Below, piece by piece: positions 58,546 to 64,000 of a stretch of 64,000 nucleotides of DNA. The position numbers and the translations under genes were made by a program. The number at the start of each line of letters is the position of its first letter. Within the stretch, counting starts at the first letter, position 1. This DNA is from Ascaphus truei (lineage: Eukaryota > Chordata > Amphibia > Anura > Ascaphidae): the NCBI GenBank assembly GCA_036426205.1, contig CM071568.1, positions 42,708,723-42,772,722 of the forward strand. Direction: 5' to 3'. The notes under the pieces were generated by a model, which worked only from the letters and a program-made list of their open reading frames with translations, did not search any database and was not told where the DNA came from.

Positions 58546-59560
58546 GTAATTTTCAAAGCGTCAGGGGAGTTCGTCTCGAAGTCATAGAATAGAAAAACAT
58601 ATCATAGTGCAAAAATGTTTAAACAGTGAAAAAGGTGAAAATTCATCCAAAATGACTACTCACATTTTAAGTAATCAATTTAGACAGTCATCCAACTTAG
58701 GGTGATGCGCCCACATTTTAACCAAGCAGCCACCAGGATGCACTACGGTCGATGTGGGCACTCATATGTATCAAAAGGTTTACGGAATAATCCCTATTGG
58801 GGCCGCGATTCCTCTGGGTATCGGTCACACTCGACCGCTCTCTCTGGAACACTTGAAAATCAACACACCTGGAAAAAGAGAAGCTTGGATGCATATCCCG
58901 GGGAAATATCACTTCCGGCACGCCATGTTCTCGAGCCATTCGCCCGAGGAAGGTCGCTCAAGGAGCTGCCGACGAGGCACGGCGTATAGTGTTCCAGTCC
59001 TCAAAATCGTTGCCTCTGAGAAGTGTGGACAAGCTGAACCGCGTTCTTCCACTGTGTTTTACGCAATTTTCCATTATGCCGGTTACTTTTCCCGGTTCCC
59101 GGGACGGCAACCCATCGGAGTGCATGGCCCGCGGGAGCCGTGTGTTATGCTTCTTCGGTCTTGCCATAAGTTGAAAAGTCTCATCTATTCGCTTCTCTCT
59201 CCCGCTCCTGTGGATTCAGTGTTTTGTCCAGTCGGAGAGCGTCAGGTGACCGGAGGTTTGATTACCCAGAGGAATCGCTCGTTGCTGTATCTCTTCCCCA
59301 GGTAGACAGCCCTGTTCAACCCGCGACCTTATGATGCCCACAAAATATCGACCTGTTCTGTGATTGGTGGCTGCTGTTTACCGATAGGGCGCATCCCAGT
59401 CCCCTTAAGTTGGATGACTGTCTAAATTGATTACTTAAAACGTGAGTAGTCATTTTGGATGAATTTTCACCTTTTTCACTGTTTAAACATTTTTGCACTA
59501 TGATATGTTTTTCTATTCTATGACTTTGAGACGAACTCCCCTGACGCTTTGAAAATTATC
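58546..59560. mobile_element. Foldback element with a degenerate ribozyme-like motif
   Basis: Left arm from ATTTTCAAAGCGTCAGGGGA (58549) to beyond 58810 is inverted at about 59230-59560 (ending CCCCTGACGCTTTGAAAAT). Arm similarity continues inward through GCGATTCCTCTGGGTATC. The 16-bp sequence CACGTCCCTAATTGTA lies on the left (58532-58547) and again at 59754-59769, possibly a target duplication of a longer unit. Confidence 0.8.
58944..58980 (+). ncRNA. Hammerhead-ribozyme-like motif, degenerate
   Basis: CCGAGGA box (58944-58950, one mismatch), extra A, hairpin GTCG/CGAC (58953-58956 with 58970-58973), then GAG where GAA is expected. Probably decayed. Confidence 0.25.
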
Positions 59561-59769
59561 CACGAGAAGACAAGTGAAACAGTCTTTTTTCAAGGGTTGT
59601 AGTTTATTTTGAGGTTTTTTTCACCTTACATATGCACTTTAAATAGGCACGTGCACTATCACTGATTGTATTTATCACAATATCACTGTCACAATAGTGG
59701 TTGTTGTTATTATATTTTAGGTTTGTTTTGAGCGCTATTGTTATTGTTTTCCTCACGTCCCTAATTGTA

Positions 59770-61100
59770 CCCAGATAACATTTCAATCATTCTCTCCAGT
59801 GAGATTTCTCTTCTGCAGTACAATGGGATTGCGCTATAACAGTATGTTAGCTTCGTTAGCAGCTCCCAGGAATTATAATTCCATGGCCACCGTCCTGCAC
59901 CCAGCAATCAAAATGCTTAAAAAAAAAAAGTTGTAGTAGCACTGTGCTTGATTAGTACCTGTTGAAATTACATTCATTTCAGAAATATTTATACAATTAT
60001 TATTTAGCATTTATAATACGCCAACATATTCCATAGCACGGTACAACAGGTGAGCAGTAGATACACAAACAGAATGACAAAACTTGAACTCTGTGGCCAG
60101 GACAAACTTGAAAACGAGAAGCAACTCAATGTATTACTTCCTGGTAAAACATTTGATTAAATAAAAATAAATAAAAACTAGGAACAAATTATTGCAAACC
60201 GATACAAAAAGGTACTGAGGGCCCTGCCTACGATCCCCTGTATACAAGTCAGGAAGGCAGAGTCTTCCTAAATAAAATCAATTATTCCTTCAAATAAAGC
60301 GGGCTATAGCTTTGTAAATAAGAACGTAGTGTTACTCCTAGTTTGGAAATAACAAGCAGCAGCCCCTTTGCCATTGTACTGCCTCTGCTAAAACTGCTCA
60401 TGCAGCTGAACAAGAACAAATTAATGCGCTTGTTTCTTTGATAAATCTGGTGTGATTTTTTCCCCCCAGACTGGTTTTGAATCGGAATCTTTGACACTTC
60501 ATCTTATCCTATAATATTTGTATTAAATATTCGCTAGGGCCATGAGCAATTAGTACCCTCTTTAATTGAAGCGACGAAGAAAATAGCGGTGCCGTGTCCG
60601 ATTTTTAATAATTTCTACCTTCAGTAGTGGAGAACACTATGCTAAAAAGAAGATTTATACAGTACGTGAACTACACAGACAAAAAAAAGGGGAGAACCTT
60701 GTTTTAAAAAAAAAAAATTGTTTTAATAAAAAAAAAAGTTTACATTTTCTTTAACAAAAAAGTGGAACTGTGAGTTTGTAAACAACAAAAAGTACATAAA
60801 TAAAATCCCCTAAATTAAAACACATTTTGAAGGCTATTCATCAAACGCCTCACAGATGGCAATGGGATTTTATTTTATAGCAAATCTTCTGCTATTTTTG
60901 CACCAGTACTGCACTAGATCTACATAACACACATTTGTGGTGATCAAAAAGTTTCACTGACACAATACAAGGGCAATAATATAGCATCTTATGTTTTATA
61001 TACAAACAAATAGGTCTCAGCCGGGCTGGTTTTACTTTTAATCCTCGTGCTATTGTTGCACCTGTTTGCTCCAAGAATTCTAGAAGCTTGATTCCAACTC
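59770..61100. other. Unassigned, with a frog-type repeat tail
   Basis: 59995-60160 contains ATAATACGCCAACATATTCC and TTACTTCCTGGTAAAACATT, typical of anuran interspersed repeats. The rest is AT-rich with no gene. Confidence 0.45.
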
Positions 61101-61106
61101 TCACTG

Positions 61107-61475
61107 CCCCCAATTCCCTCCCATTGTCCCCTGCGCTGTTCTGTGCACCCAATTCCCTCCCATTGGCTCATGTTCTGTTATTTGTGCCCCCAATNNNNNN
61201 NNNNNNNNNNNNNNNNNNNNNNNNNNNNNNNNNNNNNNNNNNNNNNNNNNNNNNNNNNNNNNNNNNNNNNTGTTATTTGTGCCCCCAATTCCCTCCCATT
61301 GTCCCCTGTTCTGTTATTTGTGCCCCCAATTCCCTCCCATTGTCCCCTGTTCTGTTATCTGTGCCCCCAATTCCCTCCCATTGGCTCATGTTCTGTTATT
61401 TGTGCCCCCACTTCCCTCCCAGTGTCCCATGCTCTGTTATCTGTGCCCCCAATTCCCTCCCCTTGTCCCCTGGCG
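61107..61475. repeat. 41-bp minisatellite with an N gap
   Basis: Units of TTTGTGCCCCCAATTCCCTC, CCATTGTCCC and CTGTTCTGTTA repeat at least six times. N run at 61195-61270 (76 bases), so copy number is uncertain. Open frames across it are artefacts. Confidence 0.95.
61195..61270. other. Assembly gap (76 N)
   Basis: N run inside the tandem repeat, with identical unit sequence on both sides. Confidence 0.98.
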
Positions 61476-61974
61476 CTCACTCTCTCTCCTGTAGTTGCGC
61501 TCTTGCTCTGTCAGTGCCTCCTCCCCTCCCCTCCCGGCTCCCTGCTACATACTGCAGGGATCAGAGCTCCAGCATAGAAGGCTCAGTGCCTGCCTGTAAC
61601 TTAACTCACTACAATGTGTTACACCTCACCCTTACCTCTGCAAGCCGGGGCTGAGCAGCTACATCCAGGGCACGCTTCCTCTGCCTCCCCCGCAATAGGA
61701 ACACACACAGGTTCTGAGACCTCTCCACACTCTGCACCAGACTTGTCCCTCTGCCAGCCTGACTGTTCACCAGTTCCTGAAATTCATCTGTAAGCCCTCC
61801 TTCCATTGGCCAACCCAGCCCCCTCCTGGTTGGCCACTGCACTTTCCCTGTTGATTCGTTAATGCAGTGTTTCTCAGCCAGGTTTCCATGCCACCCAGGG
61901 GTGCCTCAGACTAACCTTGAAGGTGCCTTGAGAAAAGAAAAAAGAATTGTGTGTGCTTTAAGTGTATTAACCCA
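61476..61974. other. No recognised feature
   Basis: GC-moderate sequence with TGGTTGGCCACTGCACTTTC and CAGTGTTTCTCAGCCAGG, the latter resembling one MITE end. No gene. Confidence 0.4.
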
Positions 61975-61976
61975 GA

Positions 61977-62182
61977 TGGGGGGGGGGGGGGGGTGGGAGC
62001 TCTAGGCCGTGGGGGGGTGGGGGGGCGGGGGGGGGGGGGGAGGAGGGGAGGAGTGAAACCCCCAGGTGGGGGGGGGGGGGGGGGGGGTCGCACGGGGGCG
62101 GGGGGGCGGGGGGGGGGGGTGGGGGGGGTGGGGGGGGGGGGGGCCGTTCGGGGGGGGGGGGGGGGGGGGGGGGGGAGGGGGT

Positions 62183-62214
<32 letters not shown>

Positions 62215-62221
62215 CGGGGGT
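61977..62221. repeat. Poly-G tract, about 245 bp
   Basis: Nearly pure G on the plus strand with scattered other bases. It could form G-quadruplexes, but read quality here is suspect. The Gly-only and Pro-only open frames are meaningless. Confidence 0.95.
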
Positions 62222-62224
62222 GTG

Positions 62225-63000
62225 AAAATATCGCAAACATTTAAATGATGCTTTTTATCTGTGCAAAATGCCCTGTTGAAGCTGAATTCAAATGTAGTCC
62301 ATGTTTTAGAAATCTACAAAACAGAACAAACTATATTGTAATGTGACCGTGGATTCATTTTTTTTCTAACAGGTTAATAAACAGAGGAGCGGGACTTAGA
62401 AATAGGACTTTTCTCTAATAACCTTCATTTTGACAAGCAATTCAGATATCTTTTCTGCAGTGCATAAAAATGTACGTGTCTATGCAAGTTTATTAAAAAT
62501 AATATATAAAGCTGCGTGAAATGTTTATTATATGTTAATTTTAAGTTTTCCTCCGCTAAAGCTTGCACTTCAAAGGATGTGCTGCCGGGTTGTATTCAGT
62601 CCATGTGCTGCACACAAATGTTTTGAAATGCAGACGTTTTGATCATGGGTAAAAGTGAGGTCTATTGCTGGTTATTAGAAGTGGTCCAAGTTTAGTGGTA
62701 TAGCTAAAAAATAATTATTTGTGTAGCAGATGTACTGCTACTTTCTCATTGACAAACCAATAGTTTCACTTAATTGTTTTTAAACTCTTTCTTTATTGAA
62801 AACTTTAGGAGTTTTTCCAAAAACACACAAAGGGAAGGTGAGAAGGAGTTACAGGAAGAAGAAAGGGATGTGGGAAAGATGGGGGTGTGCAGGGCCGACT
62901 GGATGGCGGTTCCATCAATCAGCCTGCATGCCACGTCAAGGCTTACAAATGCTTTGGCCAAAGGGTTTAACAAAATACCCTTTTTCATGAGATTATTATT
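62225..63000. other. Unassigned AT-rich sequence
   Basis: No gene or repeat recognised. Confidence 0.4.
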
Positions 63001-64000
63001 TTATCTTAGTGTAGCCCTCTTACAACCACCCTAAGTGAGATTGGGGTGTGTAGGTGTATCTGACTACTTCTCAGTGTGGTGCTATACCTGTTGGCTCACA
63101 GGAGGGCTGAGCTTCCGCCATGGGGAACCTGGGGCATTTATACTAGGGATACTTACTTCCAACGATGCAGTGCCTCCACCTGCGATGGCTCCCACCAGAG
63201 GGGGAGTGGTTCCTCGCAGAACAATCACAATAATCGATACTCACACAGATATATATATTAACTAGGGACTTTACTGAACATGCAAGAAAACATATCATAA
63301 CATCATAACCTGTGTCCCTCTCTAGAGGAGACACTTACTGCGTCGCGCAGGACGCTTCCCCGACACTAGGTGATCCCACCCAGTGTCCCGAGAATCCCCA
63401 CCCAATGTCCCGCACTCTAGTAGAGAACGTGGGTGACTGCGCAGTCACTAATTAATGTGTTAGGCCAGTTGGTGCACATATATATTGAATACCTTCCGAG
63501 CACTCCGATGCTCGGGCCTGCAACACTCTTCTAAAAGGGTCAGACGTGCGATGCATCCATCTGATCCTATCCAGGTACTTCTCCAGGAACCCCAACGAGG
63601 GTCCCACCGCTTCACGGGAACACAACCGTCTCACGGTAACAGCAACCGAATCACGGGAACAGCAACCGCCGCTATCCCTGTCTATCCCTAACTAACCCTA
63701 ACGTGACAGGAACCCTAACCTAGGGCCTGTCCCTGATGAACCACAACCTGGGGTGACTTGGGGAAATCTCCTAGGGCCTGCGGGGTAATAACCTGCCCCA
63801 CTCCCCTAACTCATCCCAGTCCTGACTCTCACTGAACACTAACACTAACACTAACACTAGCAGCTACGCACTGCAAACTTCGGAACGCGTACAGCAACTT
63901 GCTGCACACTAGCACTATGCCTTCTTGTCAGGCCTCACAGCACTGCCAGCCGTGACCCTGACAAGACAGCACACACACACACACTAAGGGCAGCGTCCCT
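63001..64000. other. Possible LTR or repeat sequence at right edge
   Basis: On the minus strand TGTCAGGGTCACGGCTGGCA starts at 63963 and resembles a Gypsy-type LTR start; the other end is not identified. Contains short CCCTAA/AACCCTAAC and (AACACT)n runs at 63684-63856. Confidence 0.35.

Noticed and set aside
63684..63720. CCCTAACCCTAA-like telomeric sequence
   Set aside because: Only two or three imperfect units within a longer unrelated sequence; not a telomere or interstitial array.

Overview
This is vertebrate nuclear DNA, most likely from an anuran amphibian. It holds one recognisable gene, frizzled-6 (FZD6), on the minus strand. Four coding exons can be placed by splice sites, reading phase and homology: the start/signal peptide exon (53719-53901), the second half of the cysteine-rich Wnt-binding domain (9923-10119), the long exon for the linker and TM1-TM6 (8285-9302), and a TM7 plus KTxxxW exon (6632-6780). 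They encode about 515 residues in one continuous frame. The roughly 190-residue cytoplasmic tail seen in other FZD6 proteins is not found in the window and probably lies beyond position 1. The 5' end beyond the first coding exon is unresolved. The first coding intron is 43.6 kb and fills most of the window. The frog assignment rests on the divergence of FZD6 and on the look of the repeats; it is an inference.

Everything else is intronic or flanking sequence packed with mobile DNA. It includes a complete 1.6-kb Tc1-like element whose transposase has three in-frame stops (34870-36474), and a degraded second Tc1 element split by a solo LTR with a CATCA target duplication (31496-33298). There are several MITEs with matching target duplications (TA, TTA, TTAA or 8 bp), Helitron-type termini, a MIR-like tRNA-SINE, two non-LTR retrotransposon relics, and many microsatellites and minisatellites.

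The most unusual theme is a set of large inverted-repeat (foldback) elements at about 28.2-29.9, 45.4-46.3, 52.2-53.5 and 58.5-59.6 kb. Each carries, just inside an arm, a motif resembling a hammerhead ribozyme: a CTGANGA-like box, a short hairpin, GAA, and a palindrome (AGCT, ACGT, ATGCGT or ACGCGT). A solitary copy lies at 7.65 kb. Hammerhead motifs are known from Penelope-like elements, but most copies here have one extra A in the core, so activity is unproven.

Parts of the window look like assembly problems. A roughly 0.9-kb segment occurs twice (13.3-14.16 and 24.3-25.27 kb), differing mainly by small indels, and the second copy is broken by an N gap whose two edges repeat the same 14 bases. 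Long noisy purine-rich or G-rich tracts lie at 14.2-22.8, 38.4-40.5 and 62 kb. Long open frames in these tracts are not genes.
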